Source: Tepidanaerobacter sp. EBM-38 (GTDB lineage Bacteria; Bacillota; Thermosediminibacteria; Thermosediminibacterales; Tepidanaerobacteraceae). From it: 46,371 nt of DNA. Positions within the stretch are counted from its first letter, which is position 1; every line of letters begins with the position of its first letter. This document shows positions 17,446 to 25,913 of this stretch, piece after piece. The position numbers and the translations under genes were made by a program. The DNA lies in contig MPOT01000017.1 in NCBI GenBank assembly GCA_001896545.1, forward strand, positions 1-46,371. Reading direction: 5' to 3'. Under the pieces are notes generated by a model. That model was not told where the DNA came from, did no database searches, and worked only from the letters and a program-made list of their open reading frames with translations.

Positions 17446-18264
17446 TCATATTATACCACTTGTTAAGGCAAGCATAACCCTAAATACTTTGTAAGTTTCT
17501 AAGTAATCTCTTCCTGTATAAATTACCGTACGTGCATCTTTTTTCATTACACCCGGTATAAGCTGCGCCATTGCCGACATATCAGATACGGTAAAAGTTA
17601 CCTCTAATTCCACGGGGTCTTTTTCCACTGTTGGTTTAAATGATGGGATTTTTTTCATGGCTTCAGCCACACCTGCTTTTAAACGAGCTTCAACTCGACT
17701 AAATGGATAAATCACAGCAGCAGTGCGCCCTAATGCATGTTTCACCGCCACTCCCACATGTTCATTCAGTTCCTCTCGAGCACATCTTATGGCATTTTGA
17801 TCTCCAGACACAAAAGCTACCGGAACATGATAATACCCCGCCAGTCGCCCGTTTAATCCTGCTTCGCTTACAGGCCTGCCATTTATCTTTGCCTCTAATA
17901 CGCGAAAAGTATATGTATGGTCGATTATTGATTCACTGCTTCCTGCTCGAGCGTGATATCCGACAAAAAAGACCGCATCAAATGATTCATCAATACCTTC
18001 CATCATACTAAGCGGTTTGAGGCTTCCACTGATAAGTGAAACCCTAGAATCCAATTCTTCAATAAGTATATTATCCATATCTCCATGGGCATCATTTACG
18101 ACAATATCCTTTGCTCCGTTTTCAAAGGCTGCTTCGATTACGGCATTAACCTCACTTGTCATCATCCTTCTTGCTCTTTCATACTCACGTGCGCCGGAAT
18201 TTATTTGATGCATAGAAGTAATTCCGGAAATTCCCTCCATATCAGTTGAAATATATATTTTCAC
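17446..18264 (-). CDS. dppA: D-aminopeptidase DppA (M55 family)
   Basis: A 272-residue zinc peptidase of family M55. B. subtilis DppA cleaves N-terminal D-Ala from D-Ala-D-Ala and related peptides. Marks: MKIYISTDMEGISG with metal ligands D8 and E10, NDAHGDMDN near 58-66 with a metal histidine, FFVGYHARAG near 99-108, and HTYTFRVLEAKINGRPVSEAGLNG near 118-141. Length is normal. Ribosome site GGAGG about eight bases before ATG. It stands between a glutamine-amidotransferase-like hydrolase and an amidohydrolase, which fits breakdown of D-amino-acid-containing or gamma-glutamyl peptides from cell wall. Confidence 0.93.
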   Translation of the reverse strand: MKIYISTDMEGISGITSMHQINSGAREYERARRMMTSEVNAVIEAAFENGAKDIVVNDAHGDMDNILIEELDSRVSLISGSLKPLSMMEGIDESFDAVFFVGYHARAGSSESIIDHTYTFRVLEAKINGRPVSEAGLNGRLAGYYHVPVAFVSGDQNAIRCAREELNEHVGVAVKHALGRTAAVIYPFSRVEARLKAGVAEAMKKIPSFKPTVEKDPVELEVTFTVSDMSAMAQLIPGVMKKDARTVIYTGRDYLETYKVFRVMLALTSGII

Positions 18265-18297
18265 AATAATCCTCCTCCAACCGTCGGCTTACTTGTT

Positions 18298-19008
18298 TTA
18301 ACGCCGCTTTGCAGCATCTATCATGGATTCGAATATACGTAAAAATACGGCATCCCTTATCATTTCCTCCGGGTGCCACTGAACTCCAATACAAAACATA
18401 TCAGCTTCCTTTAGTTCTATGGCTTCGACAACTCCATCCGAAGCCAATGCAGAAACTTTACAGCTAGCTGCCGGTTCTTTTACCGCTTGATGGTGGAAAC
18501 TATTTACACATAAGTGTTTTTGCCTTAAAATTTGAAAAATGGCAGAATCTTCTTCGACAATTTCAATTTCATGGCTTCCATGCCAGCGAGGTGCACTCTG
18601 AACATGTTTTAAAGGCTGTTTAAACTCTGTAGGGATATCCTGAAATAATGTTCCACCCAAAACTACATTTAAAACTTGCATACCCCTACATATTCCCAAT
18701 AAAGGCTTTTTGACTCTTAGCATCTCATCGGCAAGAAACATTTCAGCAGTATCTCTGCAGGGATTTACATCTCCTAGATTAGTACTTGGTTTTTCATTAT
18801 AATATGAAGGGTCTATGTCAGGACCTCCAGATAAGATTATACCGTCAAGCTTTTCAACCAAAGCTTTCAAGGCCGTCTCATCTTGAATCGGCGGTATTGC
18901 AACCGGTAACCCTCCGGCTAATTGTACCGCATGAAAATATTTTTCACCGAGTTGAGCCTGATTTTTATCATAATCAAAAGACATGGTAATTCCTATAAGA
19001 GGCAGCAT
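18298..19008 (-). CDS. Class I glutamine amidotransferase-like gamma-glutamyl hydrolase
   Basis: A 236-residue protein of the PuuD-like C26 family. The triad is visible: nucleophile C107 in LLGICRGMQVLNV, and H-x-E in IGVQWHPEEM near residue 213. Oxyanion region IILSGGPDIDPSYY near 57-70, and GGTLFQDI after the nucleophile. Such enzymes remove gamma-linked glutamyl groups, for example from gamma-glutamyl-GABA. In this operon, ahead of DppA and behind an HD-GYP gene, a gamma-glutamyl peptide is a plausible substrate (inference). It is 30 bases after the HD-GYP gene and 33 before dppA. Confidence 0.9.
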   Translation of the reverse strand: MLPLIGITMSFDYDKNQAQLGEKYFHAVQLAGGLPVAIPPIQDETALKALVEKLDGIILSGGPDIDPSYYNEKPSTNLGDVNPCRDTAEMFLADEMLRVKKPLLGICRGMQVLNVVLGGTLFQDIPTEFKQPLKHVQSAPRWHGSHEIEIVEEDSAIFQILRQKHLCVNSFHHQAVKEPAASCKVSALASDGVVEAIELKEADMFCIGVQWHPEEMIRDAVFLRIFESMIDAAKRR

Positions 19009-19038
19009 TTCATATACTCCCCTTCTATATTTTATACT

Positions 19039-20244
19039 TTATAATGCCTTTACCGCAACTTTGACTATCTTAGGGTCGAACTGACTTCCTGCATTTTTTA
19101 TCAGTTCCTTTTTAGCCTCATTCTTGCTCTTAGTTTTTTGATAAGGTCTAAAAGACGTCATTGCATCGAAGGAATCCGCTACTGCCATTATTCGAGCACC
19201 CAATGGAATATTTTCTCCACTAGCACCGTCAGGATATCCTCTGCCGTCGTATCTTTCATGATGGCCTCCCGCCACAGATACCAAATCTTTTAGTTCGCTT
19301 ATCATGCTAATAATTTCCATTGTATACACCGGATGTCTTTTCATAAGCTTAAACTCTTCCAGCGTCAAGGCTGAGGGTTTATCCAATATACTCTTGGGTA
19401 CTGCTACTTTCCCTGCATCATGTAAATATGCGGCTATCTCGTATTTTTTAGCCGTTTCCTCAAATAAACCCATACCCTTAGCAAGCCTATATGTATAAAA
19501 TGCTACACGTTCCGAGTGACCTGCCGTATAACTGTGCTTGGCATCAATGACTTGAGCAAACACTTTGACTGCATTTCTTATATCTATGTTGCATGTTGTT
19601 AAGTCAAAAGGAGGCAACTCCCTCATAGCTTTCGGCAGCATTTCTGAAACTCTTTTTTCATCCATGATTTCATCAAAAAAATTACCCTCTTCCAGGGTCG
19701 CAATCATTAGCTCACATATTAAATCTGAAAACTCCGAGCCTCTGCGTGCGAAAAGAATAGTTTTTACTCCATTTAGATTCAGCGGCGGCTTTACTCTAGC
19801 TAAAATATCAAAGGTATCGGCAATTCTTAATATTTGTGCTCCCAAGTTTATATTGTTGCCTTTTAGGCCTTTCGGGTATCCTCTACCGTCCCAATACTCA
19901 TGGTGCTCCATTATCATATTTGCCGCAATAGTTAGCGGACCTATTTCGCTTACGATTTGAGCGCTCTTTTCACTATGTTTTAACAGTATGGGATTTTTAA
20001 AATGTTCTTCTATATCCGTGTAGTGAATCACGTGCTCCTTTAAAGATATTGCACCTATATCATGCAAAAGTCCTGCATAAAATATCTGAGTTCTATATTC
20101 GGGTAATATTTTTCGCGACATTCTTTCAGCTAAAATTGCAACCCTCCATGCGTGATAGAGTTTCCTGCTTTCATCTAAATCCATCATTAAAGACAGTGCC
20201 ATCATAAGCTCCGTAAAAAACCGGGTCTTTGTCTTTGTCTTCAT
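19039..20244 (-). CDS. Tandem HD-GYP domain protein
   Basis: A 401-residue soluble protein with two HD-GYP domains in a row. First: HAWRVAIL (31), LLHDIGAI with HD at 61-62, HHEYWDGRGYPKG with GYP at 122-124, and LRIADTFD. Second: HSERVAFYTYRL (243), YLHDAGKV with HD at 275-276, GHHERYDGRGYPDG with GYP at 336-338, and MAVADSFDAM. HD-GYP proteins are phosphodiesterases that degrade cyclic di-GMP or related dinucleotides, or act as cyclic-dinucleotide-linked regulators. There is no sensor or membrane segment, so any input must be direct. First gene of the operon continuing to the amidohydrolase. ATG start after GGGGGA. Confidence 0.92.
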   Translation of the reverse strand: MKTKTKTRFFTELMMALSLMMDLDESRKLYHAWRVAILAERMSRKILPEYRTQIFYAGLLHDIGAISLKEHVIHYTDIEEHFKNPILLKHSEKSAQIVSEIGPLTIAANMIMEHHEYWDGRGYPKGLKGNNINLGAQILRIADTFDILARVKPPLNLNGVKTILFARRGSEFSDLICELMIATLEEGNFFDEIMDEKRVSEMLPKAMRELPPFDLTTCNIDIRNAVKVFAQVIDAKHSYTAGHSERVAFYTYRLAKGMGLFEETAKKYEIAAYLHDAGKVAVPKSILDKPSALTLEEFKLMKRHPVYTMEIISMISELKDLVSVAGGHHERYDGRGYPDGASGENIPLGARIMAVADSFDAMTSFRPYQKTKSKNEAKKELIKNAGSQFDPKIVKVAVKAL

Positions 20245-20366
20245 CTTTATCCCCCAAGCGCCACTCTATATTTTATCATTTTATATATTCTAAATAATAT
20301 TACATAATCCTTCTTTTTTTTATAAAAATCGTGTTTATTAATTTAACAATGATTGACAAAAATTAA

Positions 20367-20451
20367 GGCTCCCGCTATTTTATTGAAATGCTCTCCTTGA
20401 AGTAGACAGTTAAAGTAATAAAACTGTTTACATTAAGGGAATACGGAAGCC
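20367..20451. repeat. Compact imperfect palindromic element (MITE-like or IS-end remnant)
   Basis: Inverted arms: CCTTGAAGTAGACAGTT (20395-20411) and AACTGTTTACATTAAGG (20422-20438) match at 14 of 17 positions, and outer GGCTCCCG (20367-20374) pairs with CGGAAGCC (20444-20451) at all but one. The left arm has about 15 extra bases. It lies between the mazF and HD-GYP genes. It may be joined ends of a deleted insertion sequence, or a terminator-like structure; no transposase is present. Confidence 0.45.
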
Positions 20452-20468
20452 TTATCTTCGTATTTTCA

Positions 20469-20819
20469 TTACAGTTCCTCAAGGCCTAAGCTAACTTTTA
20501 ATGCTTCATCGACTTTTTTCATTATATCCTGATCTAAAATTGTAATCTTTTCTTTTAGCCTTCGCTTATCTATTGTTCTAAGCTGTTCAAGCAAAATTAC
20601 CGAATCCTTTTCAAGACCATAATCCTTGCTTGGCAATTCTACATGTGTGGGCAGTTTTGCCTTATCGATCTGAGAAGTAATTGCAGCAATAATAATAGTA
20701 GGACTGTATTTATTTCCTACATCGTTTTGTACCACCAATACCGGTCTAATGCCGCCCTGTTCCGATCCGACTACCGGATTTAGGTCTGCATAAAATATGT
20801 CACCACGCCTAACCAGCAC
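20469..20819 (-). CDS. mazF: MazF/EndoA mRNA endoribonuclease toxin
   Basis: A 116-residue toxin of the MazF/PemK family that cuts single-stranded mRNA at short specific sites. Marks: [21 protein letters not shown] at the N-terminus with the conserved arginine and glutamate, [28 protein letters not shown] and [14 protein letters not shown]. This is very close to B. subtilis EndoA in pattern and has the same length when the GTG at 20819 is used, which lies eight bases after GGGGTG; the longer open frame upstream overlaps the antitoxin. The antitoxin gene ends one base before the start, so translation is coupled. Chromosomal, in the standard alr neighbourhood. Confidence 0.96.
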   Translation of the reverse strand: MLVRRGDIFYADLNPVVGSEQGGIRPVLVVQNDVGNKYSPTIIIAAITSQIDKAKLPTHVELPSKDYGLEKDSVILLEQLRTIDKRRLKEKITILDQDIMKKVDEALKVSLGLEEL

Positions 20820-20820
20820 A

Positions 20821-21096
20821 TTATTCACACCCCGAAAGTCTTGTTTCGTATAGTACAAAGTCTTTGTAATCCTCACATATCCCCATTTCTGCAAATTTTA
20901 TGTTTAATTCTGCCATCTGCATGTAACCGGCTTTTAACTGTTCCCTTATCCTTATCTTCTCCATTTCTTTAATATATAATTTCATTGCATCGCGAATAAA
21001 TTCACTGCGATTTCTATTTTCCAAAGCAACGAAATAATCTACCTCTTCTAATAAATTATCCGGCAAACTAACAACAATGCGTTTTAATTCCGCCAT
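20821..21096 (-). CDS. mazE: MazE/EndoAI-type ribbon-helix-helix antitoxin
   Basis: A 91-residue antitoxin. Residues 3-45 form a ribbon-helix-helix DNA-binding domain ([39 protein letters not shown]), and the C-terminal part ([16 protein letters not shown]) is the toxin-binding tail, alike to YMEMAKINL of B. subtilis EndoAI. Start ATG 21096 after GGGGGTG; upstream frame has no ribosome site. It neutralises the MazF toxin and probably represses the pair. Confidence 0.93.
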   Translation of the reverse strand: MAELKRIVVSLPDNLLEEVDYFVALENRNRSEFIRDAMKLYIKEMEKIRIREQLKAGYMQMAELNIKFAEMGICEDYKDFVLYETRLSGCE

Positions 21097-21189
21097 ACCG
21101 GCACCCCCTAAATTTTTAAAGCAACGTGCAAGTACATAATTTATTATATATATCAATATAATTATGTCAATTGGGCAAGAAAAATATAC

Positions 21190-22371
21190 CTATTTTACCA
21201 AAAAATTTTTGATATTTTGTATTTTACCATTACTAATATATACCCTTGGCACTCTTTTTGATATACCACAAGTTATTTCATAATTTATAGTCCCGATGAT
21301 TTTTGCTATGTCTTCAGCCTCGATTCTCTCGCTGCCATCGGCTCCAATTAATGTAACTTCATCTTTCGGTTTTACATCACCTTGTATGTCAGTAACATCT
21401 ACCATGCATTGATCCATGCAAATACGTCCTACAACCGGAGCTCGTTGCCCATTTATCAGTACCTGGGCTCGGGACGAAAGCAGTCTTGAGTAGCCATCGG
21501 CATATCCCACCGGTAGTGTTGCAATAAGGGTATGCCTTTCAGTTATATATGTTCCACCATAGCTGATTGCTTTGCCCTTCGGCAATGATTTAACATGAGC
21601 TACTCGGGTTTTTAAACTCAGTATGGGTTTTAAATGGATTTTACTTTTGGTAATTTCCTCTGAAGGATACATGCCGTAAAGGATAATGCCTGGTCGAACC
21701 ATATCAAGATGTGTATTTGGATACTCTATAATACCCGCACTATTAGCAATATGCTTTATTGGTATCTTGTAGTCTTTTGCTTCAATAGTATTTACCGCTT
21801 CAGTAAAAATTCGAAATTGTTCTTCAGTAACTGTTCTATCTTTTTCATCTGCCTTTGCAAAATGAGTAAAAATGCCTTCTACTTTTAGGCCCTCAAGCTG
21901 AAACAGTTTTCTGATGTCTGAAATAGAAGATGCATCCGTTTGAAAACCTATCCGGCTCATACCCGTATCAAGTTTTATATGAACTTTGGCTTTTTTCTTT
22001 CGCTTTAAAGCCTTTTCGGAAAGCAAAATTGCAGATTTTAGACTATATACGGTCTGAGTAATATCGTGCTCTATTATTGTATCAAATTGATTTTCAGGTG
22101 TAAAACCCAAAATAAGGATGGGCGCTTTTATGCCCTTTTCTCTTAATTCTACTGCCTCATCCAAAAATGCTACTCCAAGATAATGTGCTCCACAAGAAAG
22201 AGCAGTCTGTGCAACTTCTACGGCTCCGTGTCCGTATCCATCTGCCTTTATTATCGCACATAATTTGGCGTTGGTTGAAGTAATTCTTCTAATTTCCATT
22301 AAGTTATGTCTTAAATCATCTAAGTTAATCTCAGCCCAAGTAGGTCTGATATTTAGAAGTTCTTTGGGCAT
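21190..22371 (-). CDS. alr: Alanine racemase
   Basis: A 393-residue PLP enzyme making D-alanine for peptidoglycan. PLP lysine K42 in AIIKADGYGHGAVE; catalytic tyrosine in KAISYGGTYITER near 275; MVRPGIILYGMYP near 230, IATLPVGYADGYSR and VGRICMDQCMVDVT are all standard. Start ATG 22371 seven bases after AAGGAG, overlapping the end of nnrD/E by 41 bases. Followed after 93 bases by mazE. The order acpS-nnr-alr-mazEF matches the conserved Bacillus/Clostridium cluster. Confidence 0.97.
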   Translation of the reverse strand: MPKELLNIRPTWAEINLDDLRHNLMEIRRITSTNAKLCAIIKADGYGHGAVEVAQTALSCGAHYLGVAFLDEAVELREKGIKAPILILGFTPENQFDTIIEHDITQTVYSLKSAILLSEKALKRKKKAKVHIKLDTGMSRIGFQTDASSISDIRKLFQLEGLKVEGIFTHFAKADEKDRTVTEEQFRIFTEAVNTIEAKDYKIPIKHIANSAGIIEYPNTHLDMVRPGIILYGMYPSEEITKSKIHLKPILSLKTRVAHVKSLPKGKAISYGGTYITERHTLIATLPVGYADGYSRLLSSRAQVLINGQRAPVVGRICMDQCMVDVTDIQGDVKPKDEVTLIGADGSERIEAEDIAKIIGTINYEITCGISKRVPRVYISNGKIQNIKNFLVK

Positions 22372-23947
22372 CTTTATACTCCTTAATATCCTTTATTACT
22401 TTATACAAATAATCAATAATATCTCCGGCCGCAAGACATATTTCTCCTTTTTCCCGGGCTGCAAGGTCACCGGCTAAGCCATGCAAGTATACACCTGCTG
22501 CTGCAGCCTCATAAGGTTTCATGCCGCGAGCTAAAAAAGCTCCAATTATACCTGAAAGCACATCACCACTGCCGCCAGTAGCCATCCCGGCATTACCCGT
22601 AGGATTAATAAACAGCTTTCCTTCGGAAGTAGCAACTAAAGTCCTGGCACCCTTTAAGACTGCTGTGCAGCCGAACCTCTTGGCTGCTGTCTTAACAGAA
22701 GATATTCTGTCCTGTTGAACTTCCGATGAGGTTATAGAAAGAAGTCGGGCTATCTCTCCTGGATGTGGAGTAATAATTACCGGAGCTTGCGCTTTATTTA
22801 AGGTCTCCGGATATTCTGCCAAAGCGTTTAAGCCGTCAGCATCGATAACCATTGGCACTTTACAGTTTAGAATAAACTGCCTTACGAATTGTTTTGTTTC
22901 ATTTTTTGTAGAAAGACCCGGTCCCAGGACTACAACCTTACTTTGGTTTGCAAACTGTAATGCCTTATCAAGAGCAGCAACGCTAATACAGCGTTCTGGC
23001 GTTTCAGGAAGCGGTATCGTCATAGCTTCCGTAAGTTTTATCTCAAGGATGTCGTTCAGGCTTTCGGGAATTCCAACTGTTACCAAACCCGCTCCACTTC
23101 TCACCGCGGCTTCTGCCGACAGAGTCGCCGCTCCTGTCATTCCACATGAGGCAGCTATAACAAAGACTTTGCCGAAAGTGCCTTTATGGGCATCAGGAGG
23201 ATATTCTTTAAAACAACTCGAAACCCACTTGTAATCCAGAAATTCAGCCTCAGCTTCATTAGATTCAATTAAATTTATCGGCATACCTATATCGGCAACA
23301 ATTAACTTACCTACATATTCAACTCCGGGATAGAGTAGTAAACCTATTTTAGGAGCAGCCATAGTAACCGTCTGCTCAGCCTTCACTGCATTTCCAAGCA
23401 CCTTCCCCGTTTCGCCGCATATCCCTGAAGGTATATCTACGGCGATGACCGGAATTTCTAGCTTGTTAATCATTTCGATTACATCACGAGCAATACCTCT
23501 CACATCACCCTTTAATCCTGTGCCAAGTATGGCATCGACCAAGATTGAGGCATTGCTTGTCATTTTCATTACTGTATTTAAATCTGTTTCTTCATCAATG
23601 ACTTTTATCTTTAAGCCCATATTCTTTGCAATTTTCAAATTTATAGCTGCATCACCTGTTATGCTACTTGGATTTGCTATAATAAACACATTTGTGTCAA
23701 AACCCATATTAGCTAGGTGCCGAGCAGCTACAAAACCATCACCGCCATTGTTGCCTTTACCACAGAATAATACAATTTTTGTCATGTTTGCCGGTCTTTT
23801 ATCTTCTCTTTGACAATCCCACATATTCTTTACAGCCAACGCTACCTCTCTACCGGCATTTTCCATGAGAACAACTCCGGGAATTTCGTAAGTTTCAACG
23901 GCTGTTTGATCCATCTTCCTCATGGTAGAGGGACTTACTGCTTTCAT
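22331..23947 (-). CDS. nnr: Bifunctional NAD(P)H-hydrate repair enzyme (epimerase/dehydratase)
   Basis: A 538-residue fusion. Residues 1-220 are the YjeF N-terminal epimerase domain (VVLMENAGREVALAV, VLFCGKGNNGGDGFVAARHL, ILVDAILGTGLKGDVRG, IPVIAVDIPSGI). Residues 235-515 are the ADP-dependent (S)-NAD(P)H-hydrate dehydratase of ribokinase fold (AHKGTFGKVFVIAASCGMTGAATL, VVLGPGLS, VIDADGLNAL, ITPHPGEIARLL and the catalytic NAGMATGGSGDVLSGIIGAF). The pair repairs NADH and NADPH damaged by hydration. I choose ATG 23947 with GGAGGTG six bases before; a TTG at 23962 lies within that ribosome site. Start overlaps acpS by 53 bases, and its end overlaps alr. Confidence 0.95.
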   Translation of the reverse strand: MKAVSPSTMRKMDQTAVETYEIPGVVLMENAGREVALAVKNMWDCQREDKRPANMTKIVLFCGKGNNGGDGFVAARHLANMGFDTNVFIIANPSSITGDAAINLKIAKNMGLKIKVIDEETDLNTVMKMTSNASILVDAILGTGLKGDVRGIARDVIEMINKLEIPVIAVDIPSGICGETGKVLGNAVKAEQTVTMAAPKIGLLLYPGVEYVGKLIVADIGMPINLIESNEAEAEFLDYKWVSSCFKEYPPDAHKGTFGKVFVIAASCGMTGAATLSAEAAVRSGAGLVTVGIPESLNDILEIKLTEAMTIPLPETPERCISVAALDKALQFANQSKVVVLGPGLSTKNETKQFVRQFILNCKVPMVIDADGLNALAEYPETLNKAQAPVIITPHPGEIARLLSITSSEVQQDRISSVKTAAKRFGCTAVLKGARTLVATSEGKLFINPTGNAGMATGGSGDVLSGIIGAFLARGMKPYEAAAAGVYLHGLAGDLAAREKGEICLAAGDIIDYLYKVIKDIKEYKDAQRTSKYQTYLG

Positions 23948-24317
23948 CTGCTGCACCTCCAAGTGCTACAGCAAAAGCTATAGCATATTCCTTACTGTGC
24001 GAAATTGTAACAAGCATGCTTTTAAAGTTCTTTGACTTGAATATTTCTAGAGCTTTCCCTGTTATAGCAACTATCGGTTTTCCAGATATGTCACTTAAAA
24101 TTTCTATATCTTTCCATTTTATATTGCGAAAACCAGTGCCTAATGCTTTTACCACAGCTTCTTTTGCGGCAAACTTTCCGGAAAGATGCATGTAATAATT
24201 CTTTTTGCCGTTTATTTCACTAAGCTCCCTGCAAGTAAAGAAACGCTTCTCAAATGCCTTCCTTTGACAAGCTTTTTTTATTCTATTTATTTCAATAATA
24301 TCCACACCAATTTGCAT
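23895..24317 (-). CDS. acpS: Holo-[acyl-carrier-protein] synthase AcpS
   Basis: A 140-residue phosphopantetheinyl transferase that activates acyl carrier protein. Magnesium ligands D6 (IGVDIIEINRI) and E53 (SGKFAAKEAVVKALGTGFR) are present, along with VTISHSKEYAIAFAVAL. It is about 20 residues longer at the C-terminus than usual; the tail (AADESSKSLYHEEDGSNSR) is encoded in the overlap with nnr and may be disordered. ATG start with AGAGG upstream. First gene of the acpS-nnr-alr-mazEF operon. Confidence 0.95.
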   Translation of the reverse strand: MQIGVDIIEINRIKKACQRKAFEKRFFTCRELSEINGKKNYYMHLSGKFAAKEAVVKALGTGFRNIKWKDIEILSDISGKPIVAITGKALEIFKSKNFKSMLVTISHSKEYAIAFAVALGGAADESSKSLYHEEDGSNSR

Positions 24318-24454
24318 ATCAAGCCTCTGTATAAGATGAATTATATTTTTAAAATAAGTACAAAATAATCAATGTAACCATATATAAATATAATATATAA
24401 TTTCTATATTTAAGTATAAAAACCTTCGTTATTTTAAATTTAAACTAAAAATTT

Positions 24455-24484
24455 ATTGACCTATCCTGACCTTTATGGTATAAT
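24455..24484 (+). promoter_or_regulatory. Hsp20 promoter overlapped by a CtsR-like operator
   Basis: TTGACC (24456-24461), a 17-base spacer and TATAAT (24479-24484) form a strong promoter. The sequence ATTGACC-TAT-CCTGACC at 24455-24471 is a 7-3-7 direct repeat close to the CtsR heat-shock operator (GGTCAAA repeated with three bases between, read on the other strand), covering the -35 region. Confidence 0.65.
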
Positions 24485-24523
24485 ATTAGTAAATATTGAC
24501 ATTTGATAAAGGAGGAAAATATT

Positions 24524-24964
24524 ATGCAGAGTAGAGGTTTGATGCCTTGGAGGCGGCGTAAGACTTTACTTCCTGAGTTTTTTGACTGGGCTTTTAACAC
24601 TGATGATTTAACAAATTTTTTTGACGAGTTTGATTTTAAGCCTTTTAAAGTGGATTTAAGGGAAACCGAAAAGGAATATGTAATAGAAGCAGATCTTCCC
24701 GGCTGTGATAAGGATAATATTAAAATTAGTTATGAAGGGGACATCCTTACAATCAACGCAAATTATGAGGAAGCCACCGAAGAAAAAGATAAGAATTTTA
24801 TTCGGCGCGAACGCCGTCAAGGCAATTTCTCCAGGTCCATTCCTATCCCGGACAATGTTAAAAGTGATGCAATTAAAGCAAACTTTAACAATGGCGTATT
24901 AAGGGTTATTTTACCAAAATTAGAAATCTCAAAGCCGAGCGGAAAAATTATAGATATTGAATAG
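24524..24964 (+). CDS. hsp20: Small heat-shock protein, Hsp20/alpha-crystallin
   Basis: A 146-residue small heat-shock protein, an ATP-independent holdase. The N-terminal 45 residues are aromatic-rich (LLPEFFDWAFN, NFFDEFDF). The alpha-crystallin domain runs from about 48 (FKVDLRETEKEYVIEADLPG) to 130, including ILTINANYEE and FNNGVLRVILPK. The C-terminal I-x-I-type motif appears as ISKPSGKIIDIE. Start ATG 24524 nine bases after AAAGGAGG; an upstream TTG at 24503 would include the ribosome site. Single-gene unit with its own promoter and terminator, likely heat-regulated through CtsR. Confidence 0.95.
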   Translation: MQSRGLMPWRRRKTLLPEFFDWAFNTDDLTNFFDEFDFKPFKVDLRETEKEYVIEADLPGCDKDNIKISYEGDILTINANYEEATEEKDKNFIRRERRQGNFSRSIPIPDNVKSDAIKANFNNGVLRVILPKLEISKPSGKIIDIE

Positions 24965-24980
24965 CATACAATAGTATACA

Positions 24981-25022
24981 AAAAAACCGGGAAGTATCAT
25001 ATCATTTTTCCCGGTTTTTTTG
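24981..25022. terminator. Bidirectional rho-independent terminator
   Basis: Stem AAAAAACCGGGAA (24981-24993) pairs with TTCCCGGTTTTTT (25008-25020), ending in a T-run on plus and, read on minus, also in a T-run. It ends hsp20 and can end thiT, which is transcribed from the other side. Confidence 0.9.
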
Positions 25023-25055
25023 TATCAATAATTGGTATGAATGCTAAAAAATTTT

Positions 25056-25691
25056 TTATTTTACTTGATTCTTTAGCTGTTCAATAACTTTTCGGACCTT
25101 AGGAATCATTGAAATCAAAAGACATATTAAAATATCTGTTCCTAATACCGTGCCGTTTACTGCTATTGAATAGACAATTGGACTCATCCCTTCAGGAGCA
25201 AAAGACGCAAAAAATATGACTCCTGAAAGAAAACTTGAAAATATCTGGCCAAGACCTCCTGCGATAATACCTAAACTGATATTATTACGGAAAAATCCAG
25301 CTAGTCCCCATGCTGCAAAGGCTAAAATATAATCCAGGAAGACCTGAAACGGGTGTAATATATATGGGTCTTGAACAAGTTGCAAAAGACCATATGCTGT
25401 TCCAGCCATCAAACCTGCAGCCGGTCCGAAAATATAGGCATAGATAAATATTGGCAGTGCACTTGCCAAAGTTATAGAACCCCCCTGCGGCCAGCGATAT
25501 AACCGAATGTAGGACAGTATAAAGGCAACTGCAACGCAAAGACCACCATATACAATAGCTTTTGTATTAAACTTTGTGTGTTTCCCTAGGGTGCTAAGCA
25601 CCACCACAAACGCAAAAATGCAAAACAAAACAAGCCATGTTATTGGAGTTATTTCCGCAAAGTCTTCGAAAAAATTAACTGCAGTATTCAA
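25056..25691 (-). CDS. thiT: Thiamine transporter substrate-binding subunit ThiT (ECF type)
   Basis: A 211-residue membrane protein with about six helices after an unusual 20-residue N-terminal lead. Family marks: YGGLCVAVAFILSYIRLYRWPQGGSITLASALPIFIYAYIFGP, where the RLYRWPQGGS loop and the following helix carry thiamine-binding residues, then GLMAGTAYGLLQLVQDPYILHPFQVFLDY. ThiT works with the shared energy-coupling module EcfAA'T, encoded elsewhere. Start is TTG 25691 nine bases after AGGAGG. The gene lies behind a TPP riboswitch, which confirms thiamine as substrate. Preceding gene on the same strand is absent, so it is a single-gene riboswitch unit. Confidence 0.93.
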   Translation of the reverse strand: MNTAVNFFEDFAEITPITWLVLFCIFAFVVVLSTLGKHTKFNTKAIVYGGLCVAVAFILSYIRLYRWPQGGSITLASALPIFIYAYIFGPAAGLMAGTAYGLLQLVQDPYILHPFQVFLDYILAFAAWGLAGFFRNNISLGIIAGGLGQIFSSFLSGVIFFASFAPEGMSPIVYSIAVNGTVLGTDILICLLISMIPKVRKVIEQLKNQVK

Positions 25692-25748
25692 CTTAGCTCA
25701 CCTCCTCCCCCTGTGAAAATGCAATATGTCCGGAGAGTAGATGGCAAA

Positions 25749-25778
25749 GAAGCCGCCAACAACAAGGTTAGCGGCTTT
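25749..25778 (-). terminator. Expression-platform hairpin of the TPP riboswitch
   Basis: On the minus strand AAGCCGC (25777-25771) pairs with GCGGCTT (25756-25750), with some extension, followed by CTTTG. It lies between the aptamer and thiT and probably acts as the ligand-controlled terminator, though its T-run is short. Confidence 0.6.
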
Positions 25779-25794
25779 ATTTACATACTAAAAC

Positions 25795-25882
25795 CACTTC
25801 CCTACGCTAGCATTACCTAGAGCAGGTTCAAGGGTCAGTGAGTTTACTCACTATCTCAGCTATCCGCGCTCCCCTAGTGGAC
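25795..25882 (-). ncRNA. TPP riboswitch (THI element) controlling thiT
   Basis: Read on the minus strand, the conserved TPP aptamer blocks are all present: an opening arm CCACTAGGGGAGC, GCTGAGATAG, ACCCTTGAACCTG, and the closing CTAGGTAATGCTAGCGTAGGGAAGTGG in near-consensus form. The P1 arms (CCACTA region near 25880 and the GTGG near 25795) pair. Binding of thiamine pyrophosphate should switch off thiT. Confidence 0.96.
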
Positions 25883-25913
25883 ATAAAATATAAATATTTA
25901 TTTTGCTGAATTT

